Assembly (NCBI GenBank): GCA_963739175.1
Contig: CAVTZH010000008.1
Coordinates: 248,001 to 312,000 of the forward strand
Origin: VAZQ01 sp963739175
GTDB taxonomy: Bacteria > Pseudomonadota > Alphaproteobacteria > Rhizobiales > Xanthobacteraceae
DNA: 64,000 nucleotides
Reading direction: 5' to 3'
Shown: in pieces, positions 16,986 through 25,783 of the stretch
Layout: each line of letters starts with the position of its first letter
Position numbering within the stretch: the stretch's first letter is position 1
The notes under the pieces: model-generated
Seen by the model: the letters and a program-made list of their open reading frames with translations, nothing else
What the model was told of the DNA's origin: nothing
Databases searched by the model: none
Translations under genes and position numbers: made by a program

Positions 16986-17906
16986 TTACGCCCATTTGAG
17001 CTTTTGCTGAATGGAGCGGCCGAGCACCAAGTCCTTGTCGCTATCCGACATGAAGTCGATCGTCTCGGTGAAGTGCGTGAGGCGCTGGCGCCACGACCCC
17101 CGGTGCTGTCCGTTGGTCACGTCGGTTCCCCAATGACAGCGCTGTGGCCCGTAGGCGTCGAACACACGCTTAATATGGGGCGTCAGGTCTTTGTAGGGAT
17201 ACGGCTCCAGCGACGAATTGGGCAGGTTCGACAACTTGACACTGACATTCGGAAATTTCGCGAGCGCGACGGTGTGACCGATCATCTCCGCCATCTGCCC
17301 CTTTTGCGCGATAGCGGTATTGACGCCCATGTGGTCGACGATCAGCGGCAGGTTCGGATGGCGTTGCGCGATCGGCTCGAACAGGTTCACCAGACCGAAC
17401 GCCAGGAACATCACCGGCAGCCCGGCCTTCTCCGCCGCCGGCCAGAACCAGTCGGCGGTGCCGTCCTTGAGCCAGGCCGCCGTTTGCGGGGTATTGAACG
17501 TCACCCGCACGCCGAGCATGCCCGGCTGCTCTTTCCATTTCGGCAGCAGCTCGGCCGATTTCGGATTTTGCAACGGAAGGCGACCCATCACAGCGAGGCG
17601 GTTCGGAAAGCGTTTGTGCCCTTCGAGCGCATAGTCGTTGCGGTCGTTCAAGGTCGGCGGAACGATGACGGCGCGATCGACGCCGGCCTCGTCCATTCCC
17701 GCGATCGCCTTCTCGATCGTGAACGGCTCCGGCATCTGCGGCTTGGCGCCTTCAACCCACGGCCAGTCCGGCGTATTGGCCTTCCACATGTGAATCTGCG
17801 CATCGACGATCGTGCGCTTCTGCTGGGTGAGACCGGCCTGCGTGCCGGTCGCCAGCGCCGCGCCGGCGCCCAACGTCGTGCCGATGAATCCGCGTCGTGT
17901 GAACAT
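16986..17906 (-). CDS. Tat-exported amidohydrolase 2 family protein
   Basis: This 306-residue TIM-barrel metal hydrolase starts at ATG 17906 with GGGAGG upstream. Its leader is a twin-arginine type (FTRRGFIGTTLGAGAALATG). Core motifs are VDAQIHMWKA, VDRAVIVPP, PLIVDHMGVN and HWGTDVTNG. The first metal motif reads Gln-Ile-His instead of His-x-His, which is seen in part of this family. PF04909 members hydrolyse lactones or decarboxylate acids. The substrate here is unknown. Confidence 0.85.
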   Translation of the reverse strand: MFTRRGFIGTTLGAGAALATGTQAGLTQQKRTIVDAQIHMWKANTPDWPWVEGAKPQMPEPFTIEKAIAGMDEAGVDRAVIVPPTLNDRNDYALEGHKRFPNRLAVMGRLPLQNPKSAELLPKWKEQPGMLGVRVTFNTPQTAAWLKDGTADWFWPAAEKAGLPVMFLAFGLVNLFEPIAQRHPNLPLIVDHMGVNTAIAQKGQMAEMIGHTVALAKFPNVSVKLSNLPNSSLEPYPYKDLTPHIKRVFDAYGPQRCHWGTDVTNGQHRGSWRQRLTHFTETIDFMSDSDKDLVLGRSIQQKLKWA

Positions 17907-18033
17907 GGTGGTCCTCCCGTATGGCCCCGCGCTTTGGCGGTGGCTTGTTTCGTTGCCGGCACTGTAGCAATTAGGACTACCTTGTTCCACAAGCCGGCGA
18001 TGCCTTGTTGCGCCGGACCCGGCCGCCACGACG

Positions 18034-18570
18034 ATGACCGAGACCGACACCACGCGTACCATCGAATTCCACGCGTCGCCGACACGCGTCCTCACCCTGC
18101 TGTCGTTCAGCGTGATGTCGACCGCCATCGCGGCGGCGCTGGCGTTCCGCCTGTTCCCGAACATGCCGAACGATCCGGCCACGGTGTCGGCCGGCTATTC
18201 CGGACTGGTGTTCTTCGGCTTCTGCGCGGCGGTCGCGGTCTGGCGGCTGATTGGGCAACGCGGGCCGATGGTGACGCTCTCGCCGGCGGGCCTGCGCGAC
18301 GTGCGCGTCGCGGCCGAACCGATCCCGTGGCGCGCGATCAAGAGCATCTCGACCTGGCAGATGCAGCGCCAGATGGTGCTGCTGGTGGCGATCGATCCGG
18401 CCGACGAAGCACGCCTGACCCTCACACGCCTGGCGCGCTGGACCCGCAGCGCCAATCGCAAGCTCGGCGCCGACGGCCTTGTCATCTCCGCGCATGGACT
18501 GAAGGTCGGCTATCCGACGCTGTTCTATACCGCCCGCGATTATTGGGAGGCATGGCGGAATGCGCCCTAA
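18034..18570 (+). CDS. STM3941-like membrane protein
   Basis: This 178-residue protein has two transmembrane helices (LSFSVMSTAIAAALAFRLF and YSGLVFFGFCAAVAVWRLIG) followed by a cytoplasmic PH-like domain: VTLSPAGLRDVRVAAEPIPW, RAIKSISTWQMQ, LTRLARWTRSANRKLGADGL and ISAHGLKVGY. This domain order is that of the STM3941 family, which has no assigned function. It is divergent from the amidohydrolase gene, and its 3' end nearly touches the CMD gene. Confidence 0.7.
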   Translation: MTETDTTRTIEFHASPTRVLTLLSFSVMSTAIAAALAFRLFPNMPNDPATVSAGYSGLVFFGFCAAVAVWRLIGQRGPMVTLSPAGLRDVRVAAEPIPWRAIKSISTWQMQRQMVLLVAIDPADEARLTLTRLARWTRSANRKLGADGLVISAHGLKVGYPTLFYTARDYWEAWRNAP

Positions 18571-18643
18571 GGCGATTTCGCCCGCACGCCATACCGGCTA
18601 CGCTTCACCCATCACGCAAACAGAACCAGGGACGACACGCCTC

Positions 18644-19174
18644 ATGAGCCGCCTCCTCGACCTGACGCCCGACCAGCTCACCGCCGAGCAGACCAAGATC
18701 TTCGAGCAACTGGTCGCCGGGCGCGGCCGCATCCTCGGCCCCTACCGGGTCTGGATCCATTCGCCGATTATCGCCAGCGGCATGGAGCAGATCGGCACCT
18801 TCCTCAACAAGCGCTCGACCTTGTCCGAGCGCGAGGTCGAGATGGTGATCGTGATGATCGCAACGCATTGGCGCGGCGACTACGTGCAGACCGCGCATGT
18901 GCGCATGGGCCGGAAAGTCGGGCTGTCACAGGCGATCATCGACGCGCTGATCGCCGGCGCCGAGCCGCCGCTCACCGACCCGCACGAGAAGGCGGTGTAC
19001 CAGTTCGCGGCTGCGATGATCGCAAGCCGCAAGGTGCCGGACGCGGAATTCGCCGCGATCGAAAAAACGCTCGGCCGCCCCGGCATCGCCGAGGTGCTGG
19101 TGCTGATCGGCTATTACACCTCGGTCGCCATGGCGATGAAGGTGCACGAGGTGCCGATCCCGCCGGAGTCTTGA
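18644..19174 (+). CDS. Carboxymuconolactone decarboxylase family protein
   Basis: This 176-residue all-helical protein starts at ATG 18644. An earlier ATG at 18560 overlaps the previous gene and adds a low-complexity leader. Motifs are LSEREVEMVIVMIATHWRGD, YVQTAHVRMGRKVGLS and VLIGYYTSVAMAMKVHEVP. The peroxidatic Cys pair of AhpD is absent, so it is a decarboxylase or lactonase-like member rather than an AhpD-type peroxidase. Substrate unknown. Confidence 0.82.
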   Translation: MSRLLDLTPDQLTAEQTKIFEQLVAGRGRILGPYRVWIHSPIIASGMEQIGTFLNKRSTLSEREVEMVIVMIATHWRGDYVQTAHVRMGRKVGLSQAIIDALIAGAEPPLTDPHEKAVYQFAAAMIASRKVPDAEFAAIEKTLGRPGIAEVLVLIGYYTSVAMAMKVHEVPIPPES

Positions 19175-19213
19175 GGCAACAGCACCCTCACCCGCGATTA
19201 GCACGCGGCGCGG

Positions 19214-19480
19214 CTACCGCTGGCGGCCATCGTCGCGCTTGGCCTTTTTCCGCTGCTTGCTCTTTGCCGGATATTGCCGGGGCGGGCGCACCGGTTCATG
19301 GAATGGATTCGGCACGAATTGATCGACCCGGGTCTGGATATTGGGGTCGGTGCCAATTTGATAGCTCTCTCCGCGGGCTAACGGCGGAAACAACAGACCC
19401 GACAAGAGTGTCAAAACTGCAACAACCGGCAGCAATAATGCGCCGACATGCAACACAGGGTTGTATTTGGGCGGTAGCAT
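19214..19480 (-). CDS. Small exported protein with DPNIQ motif
   Basis: This 88-residue protein starts at ATG 19480. A hydrophobic segment (VGALLLPVVAVLTLLSGLLF) precedes a short extracytoplasmic part with GTDPNIQTRVDQFVPNP and a basic Lys/Arg-rich tail. The motif Asp-Pro-Asn-Ile-Gln-x-Arg-x-Asp-x-Phe-x-Pro-x-Pro recurs at the mature N-terminus of the divergently transcribed outer-membrane protein 35 bases away. Function unknown; it may be a truncated paralog or a partner. Confidence 0.6.
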   Translation of the reverse strand: MLPPKYNPVLHVGALLLPVVAVLTLLSGLLFPPLARGESYQIGTDPNIQTRVDQFVPNPFHEPVRPPRQYPAKSKQRKKAKRDDGRQR

Positions 19481-19515
19481 CGTAATCTTGCGCCCTCGTT
19501 TATGGGGGGTTTGCA

Positions 19516-20715
19516 ATGTCCACTTCACACGCGCGTCCTTCAATATTGGTGCTCGTCGTCGCCCTTGCAATGTTGACCACGGGTGGGCCGGCCACAGCCC
19601 AGATCGATCCGAACATTCAGGTCCGCATCGACACCTTCATTCCTCGACCGGACGTCCGGGTCCGCCCGCCGGAAACCGAGCGCGTGCAGGTGCAGCAACG
19701 GAAGACGGTCGTCGTCACCGAAGAGACGCCGATCCCGCTCGCGCAGCGGCGGGCGCTGCTCGCGAAGTCGCAGAAGGGCCGCGGTCTCGAAGCCGCGGAC
19801 ATCTCTGCCCTGCCGGTGGCGGCGCAGGAGGCCGTTCTGCGAAAGAACAATATTCCGGATAGCGTCAAGCGACAGGTCAAGAAGACACGTGTCGTCACGA
19901 CGACGCGCGAGGTAGCAAAACCCCGTACCATCGACATCTACTGGGGTGGCTCCGGAAATTTCCTCTATGACTCCAACGCGACGAAAAGCAACCGCAATCG
20001 GATTGCCGACGGCAGCTTCGCCGACACAAATCTGCTCAATGTTGATATCCCGATCGGCGTCGCCGACACGATTTCGCTGTCCTCCGGCGTGGGCGTGCAG
20101 CGGTATATGACGCTGAAAGGCCGCAGCACCGACGTCGTGATCGGCGATGCCATCTACAAGAAATTTCTTGACGCCAAGCGTGGACCGGGCGGCGGCAACG
20201 GCACGATGACAACCGACGGCGTGAGCTTCGGCGTCGCCACGCGCTCGATCTACCAGCCCGGTCTCACGAACCATCAGGTCTCGCTCATGACGCCCGCGGT
20301 CGCCTGGTCGCGCAGCAATATCGGTCTTGGAGACGAGACCAATGGAACGGGTTCGGACCAGGCCTATCGGTACTTTGCGAATATCGTCGCCAGCGTTGCG
20401 TACACATTTTCGGATGTCGCCAGCCAGGAGAACGTCGCCGCGCGGACGACACTGACCGTCGGCTGGCGCACGCCGGTTCCCGGCCTGACGCTGACGGCGA
20501 CGGGCATCGTCCAAGGAAGGCACTACACCAGCTTTCCCGGCGGCCGCGAAGATTTGTATGTCGAGGCGAACGGCGCGATCACCTGGCGGCCGCAGAGCAA
20601 TGTCGCGCTCAGCGGCCTGCTGACGTTTGCACACCAGGAATCATCGCAACGCGCCCTGATATGGACCGGCTTCATGGCCAGCCCGCAATTCAGGCTGGAC
20701 ATCAAACTGAACTGA
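19516..20715 (+). CDS. Putative outer-membrane beta-barrel protein with DPNIQ motif
   Basis: This 399-residue exported protein has signal peptide LVVALAMLTTGGPATAQ, then IDPNIQVRIDTFIPRPDV, a charged periplasmic region (residues about 50-130) and, from IDIYWGGSGNFLYDSNATKS onward, alternating beta-strand sequence typical of a barrel. Strand candidates include ISLSSGVGVQRYMTL, GVSFGVATRSIYQ, IVASVAYTFSDV, LTVGWRTPVPGLTLTATG and FRLDIKLN at the end. No named family is recognised. The N-terminal motif is shared with the divergent small protein. Confidence 0.7.
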   Translation: MSTSHARPSILVLVVALAMLTTGGPATAQIDPNIQVRIDTFIPRPDVRVRPPETERVQVQQRKTVVVTEETPIPLAQRRALLAKSQKGRGLEAADISALPVAAQEAVLRKNNIPDSVKRQVKKTRVVTTTREVAKPRTIDIYWGGSGNFLYDSNATKSNRNRIADGSFADTNLLNVDIPIGVADTISLSSGVGVQRYMTLKGRSTDVVIGDAIYKKFLDAKRGPGGGNGTMTTDGVSFGVATRSIYQPGLTNHQVSLMTPAVAWSRSNIGLGDETNGTGSDQAYRYFANIVASVAYTFSDVASQENVAARTTLTVGWRTPVPGLTLTATGIVQGRHYTSFPGGREDLYVEANGAITWRPQSNVALSGLLTFAHQESSQRALIWTGFMASPQFRLDIKLN

Positions 20716-20859
20716 CCCCTGCAGACCGCGCGCACCGCCGTGGGCGACGCCGCGGCCTACCGCACATGGACCGGATCGAATCGTCGCGGGCATTCGTTCA
20801 GCATTTCGCCGCTGCCGCGCCGGCGTTAGACTGGCAGTCAGAAGCAGCAGGGAGAGGAA

Positions 20860-21840
20860 ATGACCATGACCACGCGCCGCACGTTCCTGACCATGTCCGC
20901 CGCCGCGCTGGCGGCGCCGGCATTGCCGCGGCTCGCCGCTGCGCAGGCCTATCCGACCAAGCAGATCAGGGCCATGGTGCCGTTCGCGGCGGGCAGTTCG
21001 CTCGACATCGTCGGGCGCATCGTGATGGACCCGCTGTCGCGCCAGCTCGGGCAGACGATCGTGATCGAGAACCGCGGCGGCGCCGGCGGCTCGATCGGCA
21101 CCGCCTCCGTGGTCAAAGCCGAGCCGGACGGACACACGCTGCTGATCCAGGCGGCCGCACATTCGGCGGCGCCGGCGGCCTATCCCAATCTCAGCTATGA
21201 CCCGGTGCGCGATTTCTCCGGCGTCATTCCGTTCGGCACCATCCCGAACGTGACGGTGGTGCACCCCGGACGCGGCTTCAAGACCGTGCAGGACCTCGTC
21301 GCGGCCGCGAAGAAGAGCGGCCAGTTCACCTACGGCTCGGCCGGTGTCGGCAGCGCCACCCACTGGGCGGCGGAACGGCTGCGGCTCGCCGGCGGCTACG
21401 ACGCGACGCACGTGCCGTTCAAGGGCGGGCCGGAGGCGCTCACCGAGGTGATGGCCGGCCGCATCGATTTCAGCTGCATGGGCATCTCGGCGGCGCTGCC
21501 GCTGATCCGCGACGGCAAGCTCAGCGCACTGGCGGTGAGCTCGGCGGCGCGCTCGGCGGCGCTGCCCGACGTGCCGACCACGCTCGAAGCCGGCCTGAAA
21601 GACTCCGACTACAATTACTGGCTGGGCCTGTTCGTGCCGTCGAAGACGCCGCGCGCGATCGTCGACAAGCTCCATGCTGAGACGCAGAAGGCGCTGGCGA
21701 CGCCGGCGGTGCAGGACCGGTTCAAGCCGCAGGGGATCGAACCGCTCAAGCTGACGCCGGCCGAGTTCGACGCTTTGGTCAAGCGCGAGGTCGCCTCCAA
21801 CATCGCGCTCGTGAAGGCGGCGAAGCTGAAGTTCAATTGA
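20860..21840 (+). CDS. Tripartite tricarboxylate transporter (Bug) substrate-binding protein, Tat leader
   Basis: This 326-residue protein is preceded by GGGAGAGGAA and begins with a twin-arginine leader (TTRRTFLTMSAAALAAPALP). Bug landmarks are YPTKQIRAMVPFAAGSSLD, QTIVIENRGGAG, EPDGHTLLIQ, YGSAGVGSATHW and HVPFKGGPEAL. It is followed after 19 bases by a second, more divergent family member, suggesting a two-gene operon with two binding proteins for related ligands. Confidence 0.9.
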   Translation: MTMTTRRTFLTMSAAALAAPALPRLAAAQAYPTKQIRAMVPFAAGSSLDIVGRIVMDPLSRQLGQTIVIENRGGAGGSIGTASVVKAEPDGHTLLIQAAAHSAAPAAYPNLSYDPVRDFSGVIPFGTIPNVTVVHPGRGFKTVQDLVAAAKKSGQFTYGSAGVGSATHWAAERLRLAGGYDATHVPFKGGPEALTEVMAGRIDFSCMGISAALPLIRDGKLSALAVSSAARSAALPDVPTTLEAGLKDSDYNYWLGLFVPSKTPRAIVDKLHAETQKALATPAVQDRFKPQGIEPLKLTPAEFDALVKREVASNIALVKAAKLKFN

Positions 21841-21859
21841 CCGGCGTGGGGAGCAATCC

Positions 21860-22888
21860 ATGCCGCTCCGCACACGCGTGCTCGCCGCCTTCGCCGCCGT
21901 CGCCACGCTCGCTGCGAGCCCGGCGCCGGCGCAGCAGAGCGTCGCCGATTTCTACAAGGGCAAGACCGTCGCGCTTCTGATCGGCACTGGCCCCGGCGGC
22001 AGCTACGACCTTTACGCCCGCATCTTCGCCGAGCATCTGCCGCGCCACATCCCGGGCAATCCGTCGATCGTGGTCGAGCACATGCCGGGCGCGGGCGCGG
22101 TCACAGCCGGCAATCACCTCTATGGCCCCGGCCCGCAGGACGGCACCAAAATCCTGCTGTCGCACGCGATCATCATGTCGGAGGTGCTGGACCCGAAGGC
22201 AGGCGTGCGTTTCCAGTCCGCGAAATTCAACTGGATCGGCACCTATGATGCCATCGCCCACACCCTGGCGATCTGGCACGAAGCGCCGGCAAAGACCATT
22301 GCCGATCTCAAGAATTCGGATGTCGTCATCGGGTCGTTCGCCAGGGCGAACACCAACTATCATTGGCCGGCGATGATGAAGGATGTGCTGGGATTGAACT
22401 TCAAGCTCATCACCGGCTATCCGACCGGCAATCACAACAACCTCGCGATGGAACGCGGGGAAATCCACGGCTGGGCGCCGACGTTGGAGAACCTCGTCGG
22501 CACCCGACCGCACTGGATCACCGAGAAGAAGGTCAGGCTGCTTGCGCAGTTCATGCTGGAACGCAAGCGCCAGATCGCCGACGTGCCGACGCTGCTCGAA
22601 CTCGCACCGCCCGGCAAGAAGGACGTGGTGGAGTTCATGAGCGCCTCAATGCCATTCGGCCGCGGCGTGGTGGTCGGCCCCCATGTGCCGGCCGAGCGCG
22701 TCGCCGCGCTGCGGGCGGCGTTCGAAGCAACCGTCAAAGACCCGGCGTTCCTCGCCTCCGCGCAGAAGCGGCAGCTCGAAATCGACTGGCGCGACCACCA
22801 GCACACCGCGTCGCTGGTGAGGAAGATCGTCGGTGCATCGCCGGACCTGATCGCGCGGGTGAGGAAGTCGATCGGTCAGGAGGATTGA
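21860..22888 (+). CDS. Divergent Bug-type substrate-binding protein
   Basis: This 342-residue protein has signal peptide VLAAFAAVATLAASPAPA. Its mature start VADFYKGKTVALLIGTGPGG and NPSIVVEHMPGAGAVTAGN correspond to the Bug family landmarks, but the sequence is distant from the other five in this window: it lacks the YPSRP opening and has HNNLAMERGEIHGWAPTLE in the middle. It is the second gene of the pair starting at 20860. Ligand unknown; neither gene has a membrane partner nearby. Confidence 0.8.
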   Translation: MPLRTRVLAAFAAVATLAASPAPAQQSVADFYKGKTVALLIGTGPGGSYDLYARIFAEHLPRHIPGNPSIVVEHMPGAGAVTAGNHLYGPGPQDGTKILLSHAIIMSEVLDPKAGVRFQSAKFNWIGTYDAIAHTLAIWHEAPAKTIADLKNSDVVIGSFARANTNYHWPAMMKDVLGLNFKLITGYPTGNHNNLAMERGEIHGWAPTLENLVGTRPHWITEKKVRLLAQFMLERKRQIADVPTLLELAPPGKKDVVEFMSASMPFGRGVVVGPHVPAERVAALRAAFEATVKDPAFLASAQKRQLEIDWRDHQHTASLVRKIVGASPDLIARVRKSIGQED

Positions 22889-22894
22889 ACGACG

Positions 22895-23275
22895 TCACCC
22901 GTGACTGCGTTCGAGCAGCTCGATCGAGATGCCCTGCGGGCCGCGGATGAAGCAGATGCGCACGCCCGGGCGCACGGTGGTCGGCTCCTTGGTGAACTCG
23001 CAGCCCTTGGCCTTGAGCTCGGCGGCGACCGCGTCGATGCCGCTGACCGTCAGACCGAAGTGCTCGAGCCCGCGGTAGGGAATTTCGGGCGGCGGATTGT
23101 GTCCGTCACTCTCGGCGATGAAGACATTGGCGCCGCCGATCTTGACGTCGATACGCGGCTTGCCCTGGTGCGTCGTGCGGATGACCTCGCCGCCGAGCAT
23201 TTTTTCGAACCACTGCGCCATCCCTTCCGGATCGGGCGTCTTCAGGTGCACATGGTCCCAGGTGAAGTTGGCCAT
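22895..23275 (-). CDS. VOC (glyoxalase/bleomycin-resistance fold) family protein
   Basis: This 126-residue protein has two beta-alpha-beta-beta-beta modules. The likely metal ligands are His in WDHVHLKTPDPEGM, His in RGLEHFGLTVSG and Glu in ISIELLER, which is the vicinal-oxygen-chelate layout. It sits between two Bug genes and is probably co-transcribed with neither: the upstream gap is 35 bases after the opposite-facing end. Reaction unknown. Confidence 0.85.
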   Translation of the reverse strand: MANFTWDHVHLKTPDPEGMAQWFEKMLGGEVIRTTHQGKPRIDVKIGGANVFIAESDGHNPPPEIPYRGLEHFGLTVSGIDAVAAELKAKGCEFTKEPTTVRPGVRICFIRGPQGISIELLERSHG

Positions 23276-23309
23276 TCGTTATTCTCCCCTTCTTGTTTAA
23301 TCGTACGAA

Positions 23310-24275
23310 TTAGTCCGCGTACTCGCCCGACGCCTTGATGATCGGCGCCCAGCGGTCGACCTCGGCGAACAGATGCTTTTGCAACGCCTCGGGCGTCGCA
23401 AGACTCGGCGCGATCGGCTCGGTGTTGATCAGGTCGAACCGCTTGATCAGGTCCGGGTCCTTGAGCGCGCCTTGCAGCGCGGCGGACAGCTTCTGCACGA
23501 TCGGTGCCGGCGTGCCCGCCGGCGCATAGAGGCCGTGCCAGACGCCGAGCGCGAAGCCCTTCAGGCCGGCCTCGTCCGCAGTCGGCAGATCGGCGAGCGA
23601 CTGCAGCCGCGCCTTGGTCGTCACCGCATAGCCCTTGATGCGCTTGCCTTGGATCGGCGGCGTCGCGGTCGTCGCCTGCTCGCAGCCCATGTCGACCTGC
23701 CGGCCGATGAGATCATTCATCAGCGGGCCGCCGCCTTTATACGGCACTTGCGTGAGCTTGGTCTGGATCGCGCTCATGAACAGCATTGCGCAGAGCTGCG
23801 ACGACGAGCCGACGCCGGAGGTCGCGAACGTCACCTTCTCGCCCTGCTTCTTGGCGAAGGCGACGAGCTCGCCGAACGTATTCGGTGCGAGATCGGACTT
23901 GCCGATGAACACCATCGGCGCGTCGGTGACGAGGCCGATCGGCGTGAACGCCTTCTTCGTATTGTAGGGCAGCTTGCGATAGAGCGTGTCCGCGGTCGCA
24001 AGCCCGAGGTGGTGCAGCAGCAGCGTGTAGCCGTCGGGCGTGGCGCGCGAGGCACGGCCAGTGCCGAGCGTGCCGCCGGCGCCGGAGACGTTCTCGACGA
24101 TCACCTGCTGGCCGAGCAGTTTCGACATCGACTGCGCGGTGACGCGCGCGATGGTGTCGGTCGGCCCGCCGGCCGGGAACGGCACGATCACCGTGATCGG
24201 CCGCGTGGGGTAATCCTGCGCAGAGGCCGGGCCCATCGCCAGGACCAACGCAGCAACAAGGGTCAAACAACGCAT
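23310..24275 (-). CDS. Tripartite tricarboxylate transporter (Bug) substrate-binding protein
   Basis: This 321-residue protein starts at ATG 24275 with signal peptide LTLVAALVLAMGPASAQ. Landmarks are YPTRPITVIVPFPAGGPTD, QQVIVENVSGAG, TPDGYTLLLHH, TSGVGSSSQL and QVPYKGGGPLM. The ENVSGAG variant groups it with the protein at 14706-15698. It lies 34 bases downstream in the direction of reading from nothing obvious, so it is treated as monocistronic. Confidence 0.9.
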   Translation of the reverse strand: MRCLTLVAALVLAMGPASAQDYPTRPITVIVPFPAGGPTDTIARVTAQSMSKLLGQQVIVENVSGAGGTLGTGRASRATPDGYTLLLHHLGLATADTLYRKLPYNTKKAFTPIGLVTDAPMVFIGKSDLAPNTFGELVAFAKKQGEKVTFATSGVGSSSQLCAMLFMSAIQTKLTQVPYKGGGPLMNDLIGRQVDMGCEQATTATPPIQGKRIKGYAVTTKARLQSLADLPTADEAGLKGFALGVWHGLYAPAGTPAPIVQKLSAALQGALKDPDLIKRFDLINTEPIAPSLATPEALQKHLFAEVDRWAPIIKASGEYAD

Positions 24276-24355
24276 CGACTTCCTCCCGGAACGCACGATT
24301 TCCGGGATTGTCGCCGGTTTCGCAGGCCCTGTCATCGGGACAAAAGGCTAAGAGT

Positions 24356-24760
24356 TCAAGCCTGCTTCTCGACCTTGCGGATCGCGCCCAATTCCGGAAG
24401 CCATTGCTGCTCGGATCGGGACCAGATCTGCACCTTCGGCACCAGCTCGTTGCGCTGGCGCACGGTGCCGACGCGGATGTTGTAGGGCGCACCGCCCTCG
24501 GCCGCGGTGGCATAAATCGGCGAGCCGCAATTCGCGCAGAACGCCTGCGCGCGCCTGCCCCCGCTGTCGCCGATCTTGACGTAGACCTTCGGCTCGCCGG
24601 TGAGGATCTTGAACTTGTCGTTGGCCGCGCGGATCGAGGTGCGGAACACCGTGCCCGACAATTGCTGGCAGTCGGTGCAGTGGCAGATCGACGTGTGATC
24701 GGGATCGACCTCCGCCTCATAGGTGATGGCGCCGCAGTGGCATCCGCCGGTAATCTTCAT
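24356..24760 (-). CDS. GFA (CENP-V/GFA domain) family protein
   Basis: This 134-residue protein has the zinc-binding cysteine set of the glutathione-dependent formaldehyde-activating fold: C7 and C9 in TGGCHCGAI, C26, C28 and C31 in SICHCTDCQ, and C75/C78 in FCANCGSPI. The domain often acts in glutathione adduct or aldehyde chemistry, but most stand-alone members are uncharacterised. It is on the same strand as the VOC gene upstream, with a 37-base gap, so a small detoxification operon is possible. Confidence 0.88.
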   Translation of the reverse strand: MKITGGCHCGAITYEAEVDPDHTSICHCTDCQQLSGTVFRTSIRAANDKFKILTGEPKVYVKIGDSGGRRAQAFCANCGSPIYATAAEGGAPYNIRVGTVRQRNELVPKVQIWSRSEQQWLPELGAIRKVEKQA

Positions 24761-24797
24761 CGTCTCTCTCCCCTCAAGGTTTCAATCTGCCGGTGGT

Positions 24798-25445
24798 TTA
24801 CTCTGCTGGTCCTGCGAACAGCAACAGATTGCCGTCCGGGTCCCGCACCACGAAATTCTTCGCGCCCCAGGGCTGGCGCATCAGCGTCTGCTGGAATTCG
24901 ACACCGGCCTGCTGGAACTCCAGGTATAGTTGCTTGATCGCGTCGGCGGTGTCGACACCCATGTCGGCCGAGAGCAGTTGCTCGCGCTCGCGCAGCGCCG
25001 GATCGATCACCGGGCGGTCCATGTGCTTGAGATTGAGCCGCGCCGCATCGCGTTTCACCTGTCCGTAGAACGGCGGTTCGCCGTAGACATAGACGACGCT
25101 GAAGCCGAGCTTCCGGGTGAAGAAGTCGCACGACTTCTGGATATCGGAGACGAACAGCTCGGCCGCGACCGCAGTGATCACCGGGCGCGTGGTGGTCTGC
25201 GTGGAGGAGTCTGACATGGCTTGCAGTCCTTCTCTGAGCGCCTGCCAGCTTTCGAATCCCTGTTGCCGGGCGACCAGTTCCTGTGCATCCGCGAGCTTGA
25301 ACGGTGCGTTGAGGATTTCGGGATCGCTCAGCTGCCGAAAGCGCGGCAACACCGACCTGATCTGCGCGGCGACCGGATAATAGCGGTCGCGGTGCCAGCG
25401 CAGAACAAGCTTCGCCTGCTTCCGGAGATTCTCGAGGTTAGGCAT
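24798..25445 (-). CDS. VOC family protein with N-terminal helical extension
   Basis: This 215-residue protein has residues 1-75 as a helical module I know from other fusions (LENLRKQAKLVLRWHRDRYY, then ADAQELVARQQGFESWQAL). From about residue 88 a glyoxalase-type domain follows: AELFVSDIQKSCDFFTRKLG, RDAARLNLKHMD and NFVVRDPDGNLLLFAGP. It is probably an aldehyde, dioxygenase or resistance-type VOC protein of unknown substrate. The GFA gene follows 37 bases downstream on the same strand. Confidence 0.8.
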   Translation of the reverse strand: MPNLENLRKQAKLVLRWHRDRYYPVAAQIRSVLPRFRQLSDPEILNAPFKLADAQELVARQQGFESWQALREGLQAMSDSSTQTTTRPVITAVAAELFVSDIQKSCDFFTRKLGFSVVYVYGEPPFYGQVKRDAARLNLKHMDRPVIDPALREREQLLSADMGVDTADAIKQLYLEFQQAGVEFQQTLMRQPWGAKNFVVRDPDGNLLLFAGPAE

Positions 25446-25783
25446 GGGCGCGCTACGATTGAGGTTTCGTAGGTGGGCTTGGCCCTTTCGGTTTCACCGA
25501 TGCGCCCTACTGCAACACCGCAAGGATGGCAGAGTGGCGGGCGCGACTCAAGCCGGTGTGCGTGCTGCTGCATCGTCGATGCACACCAACGCGCCATTCG
25601 GGAACCGGATCGCGCGCCCGTTAAACTCCTGTTCATAAATGCCTCCAAAACCTCCCAATTTCCGACAAATTGAAAGCGCAATAGTTGTGCGCTTGTGGAG
25701 ACGCATGGGGGCGTTTTGGGATGTTCCACCCTTAATCTCAGAACCGCGCTCGGTTGAGGCCGAACGCCCGCAGGAGATCGTGA
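25446..25783. other. Intergenic region between divergent genes
   Basis: The 338 bases hold both divergent promoters. A weak palindrome (GTAGGTGGGC near 25468, GCGCCCTAC near 25501) may be a decayed REP, and GCGCAATAG-TTGTGCGC near 25677 is a small inverted repeat. No gene was found. Confidence 0.35.

Noticed and set aside
16317..18647. A 776-residue plus-strand open frame.
   Set aside because: It runs antisense to the zinc peptidase, small basic protein and amidohydrolase genes and shows no domain; GC-rich shadow.
25466..25512. A weak GTAGGTGGGC / GCGCCCTAC palindrome as another REP.
   Set aside because: The arms match over too few bases and the loop does not resemble the other copies.
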